This document shows, piece by piece, positions 34,874 through 43,417 of a stretch of DNA of 64,000 nucleotides. The notes under the pieces were generated by a model. The model saw nothing but the letters and a program-made list of their open reading frames with translations. It was not told where the DNA came from and made no database searches. Where the stretch lies: NCBI RefSeq assembly GCF_027789125.1, contig NZ_JAQFVF010000023.1, positions 1-64,000 on the forward strand. The letters run 5' to 3'. This stretch comes from Paenibacillus aestuarii. GTDB taxonomy: Bacteria; Bacillota; Bacilli; Paenibacillales; NBRC-103111. Numbering within the stretch: position 1 is the stretch's first letter; the number at the start of each line of letters is the position of its first letter. Position numbers and translations under genes: made by a program.

Positions 34874-36070
34874 TCATTTATTGTTCTTTGTAACGAACGG
34901 CACTCCCGCATGTTCCGGCTTGAAGTATAGTGCCAGGTAGAGCAGCACCGCCTCATCGAATACTCTTGGGTCGTAGCCGGTTGTTTCCTTAATTTTGATC
35001 AATCGGTATTGAAGCGTATTTTTATGGATGTAAAGCTGCTCTGCCGTTTTATTAATGGATTGGTTGCAGGCAAAGAACAAGCTTAACGTTTCCGTGATTT
35101 CTTCAGGGTCGGAGAAGCTTTCCAGATTCAAAATTTTCCGAACGAAGGGTTGCCGATTTTCCTCCGGGACACTTTCTAGCAGGATTTCCAACCGCAAGTC
35201 GTCGTAAAAGACGATGCTCACGTCTCCGGTTGGCTTAGCCAACGATGCAGCTTTTTCCGCTTCCAAATAGGAAGCCGATACGCCGCGGATGAAATCGTAG
35301 TGGCCGCCGACGCCTACGATGATAGAGAAATGTTCGGATTTCGGCAGCTGCCGGAGGATATAATGAATTTTATGCGAAACGAATTCTATATTCTTTTCTG
35401 CACTAGACCCCTGACTTGTAAGGAGGATGACAAATTTCATTAGACCGAGTGGAACGATTAAATCTTGTTCGTTAAACTTGACCGCCTCGCGTAAATAGCC
35501 GAAATATCGATTATGCTCTTTCTGTAGGTCGAAGGACGGGTTTTTGTGCAGCTTATCATCCTCATGCTGAATGTGGATCGTTACCGCCACCCGAGGCAGA
35601 TTTACGTTCAGCCCCAGCATCCAGCCCCGCGAAGAAAGCACTTTTTCTTCCTTCCATCTGCCTTCCAGCCAATCTCGGATAAACACTTCCCTGGACTGAT
35701 TTACGATTTCTTCCCGCTCATCGATTAGCTGTTCTTTAATCAAAATTTCCGTCATTTTGCGGATAATTTCCGCCATTTTCATCACTTCTGGTTCCGTTGA
35801 TGTGATGCCGATAACGCCGATGATGCGATTCTCGAAATAGACGGGCAAATTAATGCCGGCCTTCGTTCCTGCATACTCATTCTCTTTGACTTCGAGCTTC
35901 TTTTTCGTCTTAAGAACGATCAAGGCTCCTTCATGAACAACACCGATTCTCGACTGATCCGTACTGGCGATCACTATGCCCTCATCGTTCATGAAGTTGA
36001 TGTTATGGCCAACAATTTTTGACAGCTCTTTTACGATATATTGTGATTTTTTACCAGAGATCATTCGCAT
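34874..36070 (-). CDS. CdaR-type sugar-diacid/glycerate regulator
   Basis: A 398-aa activator. Residues 1-135 form the diacid-recognition domain (LSKIVGHNINFMNDEGIVIA, GAIVL-like core, FENRIIGVIGITS); the middle is a GGDEF-like segment; the C-terminal PucR-type HTH reads SINKTAEQLYIHKNTLQYRL. E. coli CdaR senses glycerate and glucarate and activates the glycerate kinase gene garK. A glycerate-responsive activator directly before the phosphorylase and kinase genes fits the proposed pathway. It overlaps the ROK gene stop (TGATG). Confidence 0.82.
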   Translation of the reverse strand: MRMISGKKSQYIVKELSKIVGHNINFMNDEGIVIASTDQSRIGVVHEGALIVLKTKKKLEVKENEYAGTKAGINLPVYFENRIIGVIGITSTEPEVMKMAEIIRKMTEILIKEQLIDEREEIVNQSREVFIRDWLEGRWKEEKVLSSRGWMLGLNVNLPRVAVTIHIQHEDDKLHKNPSFDLQKEHNRYFGYLREAVKFNEQDLIVPLGLMKFVILLTSQGSSAEKNIEFVSHKIHYILRQLPKSEHFSIIVGVGGHYDFIRGVSASYLEAEKAASLAKPTGDVSIVFYDDLRLEILLESVPEENRQPFVRKILNLESFSDPEEITETLSLFFACNQSINKTAEQLYIHKNTLQYRLIKIKETTGYDPRVFDEAVLLYLALYFKPEHAGVPFVTKNNK

Positions 36071-37011
36071 CAGCCCCTATGAGCTTGCAGCATTTGATAT
36101 ATACCTAGTAGTGTGCTTCGTAACGAGTCCGTACTAATGGCAACCGAGGTTATAACACCTCTATGACTGAGTTCTCGACTGAAGCTTGGCACGAACAGTT
36201 CTCCACTCTTAGAGATTTGTCCTCCCAGCACGATGATGTCCGGGGCAAACGTCTTCAGCGCTGACGCGAGTGCTTCTCCCATCTGTCTACCGAAGGCATT
36301 AAACAATTGCAGTGCAGCCTCTTCCCCGCGACGAGCCGCATCAGCTAGCTCTTTCACATCTTGTCCCGAACGGTTTAGCCCAAAATCACGAGCCAGTTCG
36401 AGCAGCCCCCTTCGGGAGATATAATCATCGGCAATCCCAGAGCGATACGGTAGATGATACACCCAGCCATTAGCTGGAATGTCCTCACGCTGCTTAATTA
36501 AGTGACCGGATTCCATAAAGCCAGACCCTACTCCCGTTCCAAGCGTGAAGCAGACGGCTTTCCGGAAGGTTGCAGCCTGTCCGAAATAGGCTTCACCCAA
36601 TGCGAAGAGAGCCGCATCGTTCTCGAAACGTAGTATACTCTCTCGATCCATTCTTGCCGCAATCTGGCCGTTCTCCTCGATCCCTTTCCGCAATAAATCG
36701 CCGAATCGTAGCCCGTACAAGCCCTCGAATTTGTCCAAGCCTTGAATATAGCTAATCCCCTGTTCATAATCGAACGGTCCGGGGAATGCGTAACCAATCC
36801 CTGCAATCCGTTGTTGTTTGTCAATATCGGCTTTGTCAAGCAGGTCGACGGCCATGTGAATGAAATGATCTATAATTTCAGTTGCGGTGCCATTGGCCTT
36901 GGATTCATATTGCGACAGCGTATGTGTGAGCACCTCACCCGATCCATCGACAACCCCGGCTTTGATCGACGTGCCTCCAACATCGAACGTTAAGTAGATT
37001 CCTTTCTTCAT
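36070..37011 (-). CDS. ROK-family sugar kinase without the usual zinc motif
   Basis: A 313-aa kinase/regulator-fold protein without an HTH domain: phosphate loop LTFDVGGTSIKAGVV, FENDAALFALGEA (catalytic Asp) and FTLGTGVGSGF. The usual CxCGxxGCxE zinc cluster after the catalytic region is missing; the equivalent stretch reads YHLPYRSGIADDYISRRG. Such zinc-less ROK proteins are common in Firmicutes and probably phosphorylate glucose, mannose or another hexose freed by the locus. It lies between the isomerase and CdaR genes, with 24 bp to the first. Confidence 0.8.
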   Translation of the reverse strand: MKKGIYLTFDVGGTSIKAGVVDGSGEVLTHTLSQYESKANGTATEIIDHFIHMAVDLLDKADIDKQQRIAGIGYAFPGPFDYEQGISYIQGLDKFEGLYGLRFGDLLRKGIEENGQIAARMDRESILRFENDAALFALGEAYFGQAATFRKAVCFTLGTGVGSGFMESGHLIKQREDIPANGWVYHLPYRSGIADDYISRRGLLELARDFGLNRSGQDVKELADAARRGEEAALQLFNAFGRQMGEALASALKTFAPDIIVLGGQISKSGELFVPSFSRELSHRGVITSVAISTDSLRSTLLGIYQMLQAHRG

Positions 37012-37035
37012 GAATTTTACCTCCGTTTGTCTATC

Positions 37036-38781
37036 TCACGCCTTGACATATGCCTTAATGGTCACAATGGTTTTGCCGATACTCGGTCCGCTCGGCTTGA
37101 TGATGAAGCTCTCAATCGACGCAGGAATGATAAATGTCTCTGCATAGTGCACAATGAATGGCGCGAATTCGCCTGTAGGGCTTTCCACGACAGCTTCTTC
37201 TCCTTCGACTAAGTTCAGCATTTGTACACTATCGTTGCCTGTGTGCAGCACTGGTTCGGAGAACCAATGACGCCGTGTTTCAATAAATTGATATTCATGC
37301 AGACCGGTCCGCTCCTCGCGCCAGCCGATTCCCTCAGCTATCTGTTCGACTCTGCCGACCAATTCTTGTTCGACCCATGATGTCGTCCGGTCCCATTGAA
37401 TGACTTTGGAACCGTGCTCAAGATGAACCGGACGCGGCTTGCCATCCAGCCCCAGTCGATCCCAATCCCACAGCTTGAAGGTAAAAATGTACGGCGTCGC
37501 ACTAATTTCAAGCACCATGCAATCGTTACCCGAACAATGAACCGTTCCTGCAGGGATTAAGAAGTGATCATGCTTGGAAGCAGGGAAGATGTTCACGTAC
37601 TGTTCAGCCGGGAACGAGCCGTCTCCCTGCTCTGCCTTCTGCAAGTCCTCCAGCATCGCTTCGGGCTGAACCTCTTCTCTAAGGCCTAAATAGACTTGGG
37701 CTCCAGGCTTTGCATCGAGGATATAGTAACTCTCATCCTGCGTATAGTGCATACCGAAGCGATGATGAATATAATCCGCGGTCGGGTGAACTTGAAGACT
37801 TAAGTTCTGTCCACCTATTGTATCCAAGAAATCGAATCGGATCGGGAACTCCGCGCCGAATCGAGCGTAAACCCGCTCTCCCAGAAGTTCCTTAGGCTGA
37901 AGGAATACAAGATTAATCGCCGGTACTTCCACTCGAACCGAGCCGAAGTCTAAGTATAAGCTATTCTCCTCCGGAACACCGTCGAACCCCCATGCGTACG
38001 GATGCTCTTTGCCAGGCAGTGCCAGCTTCTCTTCAAGCCAAGTCCCACCCCAGACACCAGGATCAAAATAGGGTACCAACCGAAAAGGCTGCCGCGCGAT
38101 TTGCTTCATCCCATCCTGCAATGCATTCCACGATACCAGTTTGGGATCACTTCGCTTATTGGTATCGAGATAATAGTCGATTTGCGGAAACAGTGTCCGT
38201 TTCAGACGATCCGCCATACGCCATTCATGGAAATAGCTCCGCTTGTATTTACGCAGCAAATCTTCGTCTTTATTGTGCGCCTGCCAATTACCAAGCTCCT
38301 TCGAGCGGAAGCGAAGCTGTATTTCCCAGCGAGCCAGATCCGCGTATACAAGCAAATCTCCGGAAGTCACAAGCGACGCACCAAAACCGATAATGACGAC
38401 CGTCCCTTCGTGAATGGACTCCACTTGCTCTCGAAGCTTCGCCAGTTTTTGCTTGTGATACATCTCTTCTATTTGAAACGGGGACATGTATCCAAATACA
38501 CGGTCATCCGTTAAATATCGCTGCACCATGCTTTCAATCTCAGCGTTCTCCAATACGGCCGTTTCTGCATCGATGATAGCTGGAGAATGAAGATAAGGAC
38601 TGAGTCCATCGATGATCTCCTGCTGCCGGACCCCAGGATAGCATTCGATGACCAGAATGGATTTACGCTTGTTTTGCAATTGATTCTGCAATAACGTTCC
38701 GATATCCTCATATCCGCGGTATGCCTCTCGATCCTTACTATTAACGAAAATGGATGGCTCTTTGTTATACATAGTCGTCAT
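37036..38781 (-). CDS. Class I phosphomannose isomerase with an extra N-terminal domain
   Basis: A 581-aa protein (start ATG 38781, after GGGAGG; the frame extends to 38832). Residues about 235-580 are a type I mannose-6-phosphate isomerase: PYFDPGVWGGTWLEEKL, zinc ligands in LSLQVHPTADY and ESYYILDAKPG, and PAGTVHCSGNDCMVLEISAT. Residues about 1-230 resemble a P-loop/uridine-kinase-like fold (SILVIECYPGVRQQEI, then GTVVIIGFGASLV) with a degenerate Walker A. Type I enzymes are normally about 320-390 aa. It would turn mannose-6-phosphate into fructose-6-phosphate. Confidence 0.8.
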   Translation of the reverse strand: MTTMYNKEPSIFVNSKDREAYRGYEDIGTLLQNQLQNKRKSILVIECYPGVRQQEIIDGLSPYLHSPAIIDAETAVLENAEIESMVQRYLTDDRVFGYMSPFQIEEMYHKQKLAKLREQVESIHEGTVVIIGFGASLVTSGDLLVYADLARWEIQLRFRSKELGNWQAHNKDEDLLRKYKRSYFHEWRMADRLKRTLFPQIDYYLDTNKRSDPKLVSWNALQDGMKQIARQPFRLVPYFDPGVWGGTWLEEKLALPGKEHPYAWGFDGVPEENSLYLDFGSVRVEVPAINLVFLQPKELLGERVYARFGAEFPIRFDFLDTIGGQNLSLQVHPTADYIHHRFGMHYTQDESYYILDAKPGAQVYLGLREEVQPEAMLEDLQKAEQGDGSFPAEQYVNIFPASKHDHFLIPAGTVHCSGNDCMVLEISATPYIFTFKLWDWDRLGLDGKPRPVHLEHGSKVIQWDRTTSWVEQELVGRVEQIAEGIGWREERTGLHEYQFIETRRHWFSEPVLHTGNDSVQMLNLVEGEEAVVESPTGEFAPFIVHYAETFIIPASIESFIIKPSGPSIGKTIVTIKAYVKA

Positions 38782-38813
38782 CGTTATCATTGCCTCCCAC
38801 ATATTTTCACAAT

Positions 38814-38833
38814 ATATAACACAATATAACACA
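38814..38833. promoter_or_regulatory. Tandem 10-bp repeat, likely DeoR-family operator
   Basis: ATATAACACA occurs twice head to tail (38814-38823, 38824-38833) in the promoter region of the isomerase gene, one helical turn apart. A related element occurs before the DeoR-type gene at 39713-39728. Confidence 0.45.
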
Positions 38834-38852
38834 TGCGAACATTTTAGACCAT

Positions 38853-38890
38853 AAAAAAATCTCTTCGCTATAATTCATCACGAAGAGATC
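38853..38890 (-). terminator. Terminator of the DeoR-family gene
   Basis: ATCTCTTCG pairs with CGAAGAGAT; on the minus strand the stem is followed by seven T residues. Confidence 0.8.
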
Positions 38891-38895
38891 TAAAG

Positions 38896-39663
38896 TTACT
38901 CCACCACATGCAGCTCGCAATTCATGAGCTCGCACGCCTCCCGAACGTGCTCAGGCACTCCACTGTCCGTCACCAGCGCCGATATTTCGTCCAGCCGCGC
39001 AACGGTAGCGAACGAGCGGCTTCCGATTTTGGAGGAATCCAGCAGCATAATCGTTCGCTCGGCCGACTGGATCATCGCTTTTTTAACTTGGGTATCCATT
39101 AGATTCGGATCCGTAAAGCCAGCCTCCAGTGTAAAGCTCAGTGAAGAGAGAAAGGCCGTTCGGGCATGATACCGAGCGAAATAAGCTTCTGCCTCCGGAC
39201 CGACGAATGTACCTGACGGCTCTCGCAGCATTCCCCCACAGCATAGTACCGTATGCCGGCCTGCCAATGACCTCAGCTGCTGAAGGGCATCCATGCCGTT
39301 CGTCATCAGCGTCAGTTGGGACTGCGTGAAATAGGAGGCCATTCTCGTTACGGTTGTTCCTCCCTCCAGAATAAGGACATCGCCGTCTGAAACAAACCGC
39401 TGCACGGCATACGCAGCCAGCTTCTCTTTTACTTCGGGGTTTCTAGCCTGCTTGTCCGGCAGTGCAGGTTCTCCATAAAGCTTATCTACATGTATAGCTC
39501 CTCCGTGAGCACGTGCAATACTGCCTTGTTTACCCAAAAACTCCAGATCACGTCTAATTGTCATTTCGGAAACACCAAAATGAACGCTCAATTCTTTTAT
39601 TGTACATCCTCCGTGACGAGCCAAATAATCCTGTAGCACTTGCCTTCTTTGGATCGGCAACAC
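38896..39663 (-). CDS. DeoR/GlpR-family transcriptional repressor
   Basis: A 255-aa regulator. The N-terminal HTH_DeoR reads QRRQVLQDYLARHGGCTIKE then SVHFGVSEMTIRRDLEFL; the sensor domain has ILEGGTTVTRMASYF, LTLMTNGMDAL and LLDSSKIGSRSFA, the phosphosugar-binding pattern. The start is GTG 39663 with GAGGTG upstream; the longer frame to 39681 is less likely. It probably represses the isomerase-ROK-CdaR genes downstream and itself, responding to a sugar phosphate. Confidence 0.85.
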   Translation of the reverse strand: MLPIQRRQVLQDYLARHGGCTIKELSVHFGVSEMTIRRDLEFLGKQGSIARAHGGAIHVDKLYGEPALPDKQARNPEVKEKLAAYAVQRFVSDGDVLILEGGTTVTRMASYFTQSQLTLMTNGMDALQQLRSLAGRHTVLCCGGMLREPSGTFVGPEAEAYFARYHARTAFLSSLSFTLEAGFTDPNLMDTQVKKAMIQSAERTIMLLDSSKIGSRSFATVARLDEISALVTDSGVPEHVREACELMNCELHVVE

Positions 39664-40414
39664 AATCGAACACCTCAACATATAAAATTTATTGATAATT
39701 ACATATTATCACATAACATAACATAATAATGAGGCTTTCGTAAAATAGAATAACAACTTTTCTTCCATAAACAGAAAATCCCATCAGCCATCGGCATACA
39801 AAATTCCCATTAATCAAATATCCACGATTCACGCGGCACTCAAAGAGTAATATTCTTGTCACCCGAGGTGACGTTTTGAAGAAGAATCTGAAGGCCCTAT
39901 AACCAATTAAATAATCGTGGCGAAGTTCTTGTATTGATAGAGAAAACAAAACGTACGTACTGACGAAGAGAATTGATATTGAACTCCAGATTGTTTTACC
40001 ATCATAAAGAAGAACACCTCTAATTATCATTAGAGGTGTTCTTGTATTTAAAAACGCACATTTTGAAATTCTTGCTAGCATACGGTCTTTCATAAATTTA
40101 TAAAAACAATATACGAATATAGAATATACGCTACCTGTTGTAACGACACAAATATGCGGACATAAAAGATTGGGCGCTTTTCTTTGGGCATGATCGAAAA
40201 AAGTATTTCTCCCTACGGTCACCAGATCTTACTAGTCGACCTTTTTTGTTGGATTCTCAACTCTATTATGCATAAATCTACCATAAGGTTAAGGATTTCT
40301 CTCACATTCATTTCCTTCTCATAATTTACAGGTACACTGAATACTAAGCGTTACTATTTACTGCAAGAAGCCACTAACGTTTGGAATAAAATTCATACTA
40401 TGGAGGAATGTATC
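39664..40414. other. Intergenic region with a perfect hairpin
   Basis: A 15-bp perfect inverted repeat (AAGAACACCTCTAAT 40010-40024 with ATTAGAGGTGTTCTT 40029-40043, loop TATC) is the main structure. CATAACATAACATAATAA before the DeoR gene resembles the operator at 38814. A long minus-strand open frame covers the region but has no coding signs. Confidence 0.45.
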
Positions 40415-41467
40415 ATGAAAAAGTTGCTAGTAGTAGCCGCTACAACGTTGACACTCGGGTTATCTCCACTCGGTTCGTTAGCAACAACAACAACAACAAA
40501 AACTTCCGCAGATTTCACCGACCTGGCAAGTGTTGACGCTGGCTTGAAAGCTAAGATCGACGCCCTGCTTGCTAAAGGCGTATTCGAAGGTACTTCCGAC
40601 AACACCTTCGGCATCAAGGAGAACATGACTCGCGCTCAATTCGCGAAAGTTCTTGTTCTGATTAACGGTGTGAAAGTTGACACGACTTTAACGACTTCCT
40701 CGTTCACAGACGTTAAAGCTGACGACATAGCTAACGGTTGGTCAATTCCTTACATCGAGGCTGCTAAAAAAGCGGGTCTGGTTGACGGAACTTCCGACAC
40801 AACTTTCAACCCAGGCGACAACCTGACGCTTGGTCAATTCGCTACAGCGCTCGTTAAAAGCCTTGGCAAGAAAGTTGATGTAACTGGCACTCCTTGGTAC
40901 AAGGACGCTATCACAAAAGCAGTTGCTCTAAACATGCTGCCGCAAGCTACTGACGGTTCGGTGAACGCAACTCGCGCTGACCTGGTAACTGGTGCATACG
41001 CTCAACTAACTGTTAAACCAGTACAAACACCAGTACCGACACCAGTTCCATCTCCTGTTGTTCCATTAGTTAATCAATCAGCAATTGATAAGATCATAGC
41101 ATTGGGCGATCAGTATCATGGTGCTCCGTATGTATTCGCTGGCACACAAGTTGTTAATGGTCAGTATATCCAAGGTGACTGCTCTGGTTGGACAAAATTT
41201 GTATTTGGACAGTTGGGCTATCATTTGCACGGAAGTTCAAGTACACAAGCCGCAAATGACGGCGTTGTAGTGGACAAGTCGCAGTTAATGCCGGGCGATC
41301 TGGTATTCTCCGACCCAACGCATGAAGGGCATGTATCCCACGTCTCCATCTATATCGGCAATGACACGTTGCTTCACACGTACCGAAAAGGTATCGGTGT
41401 AACGACTTCTAAATTTTCGGGCAGCAGTTGGGATAAAACATTTATCGTTGCTCGCCGTGTACTTTAA
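40415..41467 (+). CDS. SLH-domain and NlpC/P60 secreted cell-wall hydrolase
   Basis: A 350-aa exported protein. The signal peptide covers residues 1-24 or so. Residues 30-150 hold two S-layer-homology repeats (FTDLASVDAGLKAKIDALLA with GTSDNTFGIKENMTRAQFA; FTDVKADDIANGWSIPYIEA) and a degenerate third follows to about 200; these anchor to wall polysaccharide. After a Pro-Thr-Val linker comes an NlpC/P60 peptidase domain with catalytic Cys256 (QGDCSGWTKF) and His in GHVSHVSIYIG. It cleaves peptidoglycan stem peptides. The start is set by GGAGG eight bases before the ATG. Confidence 0.88.
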   Translation: MKKLLVVAATTLTLGLSPLGSLATTTTTKTSADFTDLASVDAGLKAKIDALLAKGVFEGTSDNTFGIKENMTRAQFAKVLVLINGVKVDTTLTTSSFTDVKADDIANGWSIPYIEAAKKAGLVDGTSDTTFNPGDNLTLGQFATALVKSLGKKVDVTGTPWYKDAITKAVALNMLPQATDGSVNATRADLVTGAYAQLTVKPVQTPVPTPVPSPVVPLVNQSAIDKIIALGDQYHGAPYVFAGTQVVNGQYIQGDCSGWTKFVFGQLGYHLHGSSSTQAANDGVVVDKSQLMPGDLVFSDPTHEGHVSHVSIYIGNDTLLHTYRKGIGVTTSKFSGSSWDKTFIVARRVL

Positions 41468-42138
41468 TCTGTAATTAGCGTTGTTTACTGGAGGCGTATT
41501 CAGGTATTACCGCTTTCGAATCCACTGACTAGAGGTGTAATCGTAGACGGCGGCGAGATAATGTTCGACAAAAAACAGCTCCATTAATTTGACGATGGGT
41601 AATTGGGCGTTAGCTGCTAACTTCCGCTAGATGTTATGTGATCAACTTAAGTATTTTTTATTTTCATAAGAATTCACAGTTCTGAAAAAAAAGTGCTCGA
41701 CCCAATCTTTAAATATTATTTCCCGTAAATATTTCGTTTATCTACAAGAGGAGCATTTTACTATAGCGGTCCGTTAGAATAACGTCAATGTCTCGATATT
41801 TATTATCGTAGGAAAAAACTATATCATAATTTATTCATAATCGCATTGACTTGAGACTCCGAAATGGTTCGTCTCATTAATTCATAATATTCTGGATAAC
41901 AAAGGTAGTTATTGGTTATCTTACATGAAGAATCCAAGCTGTAGGAGAAAATAACTTACGCCACATCGAAAATTCCAGTCAGCCAACATAAAACCTCAAC
42001 GATAGATTTATTATTGCATACGTTACAGAAGCTAAAAATACCAGCGATAATTTCTTGCCGGCGTTCGCCGAGCAGTTGGTATACATCTGAGTGGTAGACG
42101 TCTATTTGACATCGCTACCTTCTCTTACATGGATAAGA
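41468..42138. other. Gene-poor stretch
   Basis: No intact gene. At about 41536-41589 a plus-strand reading GVIVDGGEIMFDKKQLH resembles the start of a copper-amine-oxidase-type stalk domain, a possible remnant. The rest is AT-rich with nothing recognised. Confidence 0.35.
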
Positions 42139-42166
42139 AAAAACCATCCCGTAAGGGATGGTTTTA
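42139..42166 (-). terminator. Terminator after the stalk-domain relic
   Basis: AAAACCATCCC pairs with GGGATGGTTTT (loop GTAA), followed by T residues on the minus strand. Confidence 0.8.
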
Positions 42167-42171
42167 ACAGG

Positions 42172-42291
42172 CTATTTATTATCTTCGTAAATTATGACAG
42201 ATTGGGTTTCTGCCTCCCATTTCACAGATGCTTGTAAGGCCTCGCTAACAAAACGAATAGGCACAACCGTGCTGCCTATTAAGCTCCCCAT
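42172..42291 (-). pseudogene. C-terminal piece of a copper-amine-oxidase-like stalk domain
   Basis: Thirty-nine codons encode GSTVVPIRFVSEALQASVKW and AETQSVIIYEDNK before the stop and terminator. This is the second half of a PF07833-type stalk domain (pattern VPLRFVSEALGA-x-V-x-W). The rest of the secreted protein is gone. Confidence 0.55.
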
Positions 42292-42455
42292 TTACACATT
42301 TGATCAAATGTATGCATTATAAATGTCGCTCGGCCATCAATTATTTGCTCTTCAACAAGCATGGAAAGGAATCTATCCGTAGTCATAACACGAAAATAGA
42401 AATATTCGACACCCTCAACTTCTTCCTCGCCAATATAAGCTGTACCAATCCATAC
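42279..42455 (-). pseudogene. Fragment of an unknown, possibly immunity-type, small protein
   Basis: A 58-codon reading without a start encodes VWIGTAYIGEEEVEGVEYFY then FRVMTTDRFLSMLVEEQIID. A stop lies in frame just upstream, and the part before it no longer reads through. The composition and the IGEEEVEG...YFYFRVMTTDRF layout recall small immunity proteins of polymorphic toxin systems (Imm8-like), but this is a guess. Confidence 0.35.
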
Positions 42456-42583
42456 CTAACCGTTAAAGTTCTTATATGATGCACCCGATTTCTTCGAGAT
42501 ACTACTCACACTGCTTTTCTGTTTCTATTTTTACTCTAGAAATCTATATGCATATTTCAGTTAAGTCTTCTTTTAAACGTTAC

Positions 42584-43036
42584 TTATTTATTACCGAGTT
42601 GTTCCGCCAAACCGATTAGAAGTCCTTCATTTCCACGAATGTAGCAGAGCCGATACGAGTCCTCATACTGAACCACTTCGCCAACGAGCTGAGCACCATA
42701 CTTCGTGAGTCTGGAAACCATTTCGTCAATGTCTTCAACGGTGAACATGACGCGTAGATAACCGAGGGCATTTACAGGAGCAGTTCGGTGATCTGATATA
42801 GTAGGTGGGGTGAGAAATCGCGAAAGTTCAAGTCGGCTGTGACCATCTGGGGTAACCATCATAGCAATCTCTACACACTGTGAACCCAGCCCGGTTACGC
42901 GACCAGCCCATTCACCTTCGACAGTAGCTCGCCCTTCGAGCTTCAAACCAATCTCCTCGAAGAAAGAGATTGCGTTATCAAGGGATTCTACAACAATGCC
43001 AACATTGTCCATTCTTAGTAATTTGTTTTCTACCAT
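42584..43036 (-). CDS. VOC-superfamily (glyoxalase-fold) protein
   Basis: A 150-aa protein with one pair of beta-alpha-beta-beta-beta modules: RMDNVGIVVESLDNAISFFE at the start and GYLRVMFTVEDIDEMVSRLT in the second half, with GRATVEGEWAGRVTG between. The family includes glyoxalases, dioxygenases and antibiotic-binding proteins; the reaction cannot be told. It is monocistronic with AAGGAGA before the ATG. Confidence 0.78.
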   Translation of the reverse strand: MVENKLLRMDNVGIVVESLDNAISFFEEIGLKLEGRATVEGEWAGRVTGLGSQCVEIAMMVTPDGHSRLELSRFLTPPTISDHRTAPVNALGYLRVMFTVEDIDEMVSRLTKYGAQLVGEVVQYEDSYRLCYIRGNEGLLIGLAEQLGNK

Positions 43037-43417
43037 AATTTTATCTCCTTACGTGACAATTTTACTACCTGATTATCTTCATATTTATTCGATTCAAGAA
43101 TTGCTAGTTCCTTCCAAGCGATTAACATAAAGATTAGTCACAGTATAGGCAATTATGTTTGTGTCGCCGGACAATTGATGACTTTGTATCCGTAGTTCAT
43201 CAGTTATCTTTCAGTCCCTCTTATCTTTTCTACTACGAATCGAGCTAAAATTAACGCGATTATATAGAACATCCACGAATAGAATAATTTCCAACTGTTC
43301 AGTCGCTGTTCCTTTCTTATTCTGCGAGCGTTTACTAGAATGTATTATTTAAACTGTTAATATTAAGTCCATCATAGACAGCCGCACCGCCTCATATTCT
43401 TTATCGAGGTGATGTTG
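43037..43417. other. Intergenic region with a possible membrane-protein remnant
   Basis: A minus-strand reading at 43204-43347 (RRIRKEQRLNSWKLFYSWMF, YIIALILARFVVEKI) has no start and no ribosome-binding site. Nothing else was recognised. Confidence 0.3.

Noticed and set aside
39689-40222. 177-aa minus-strand open frame in the gap before the SLH gene
   Set aside because: It contains a perfect 15-bp hairpin, has no ribosome-binding site, and its composition does not look like a real protein.
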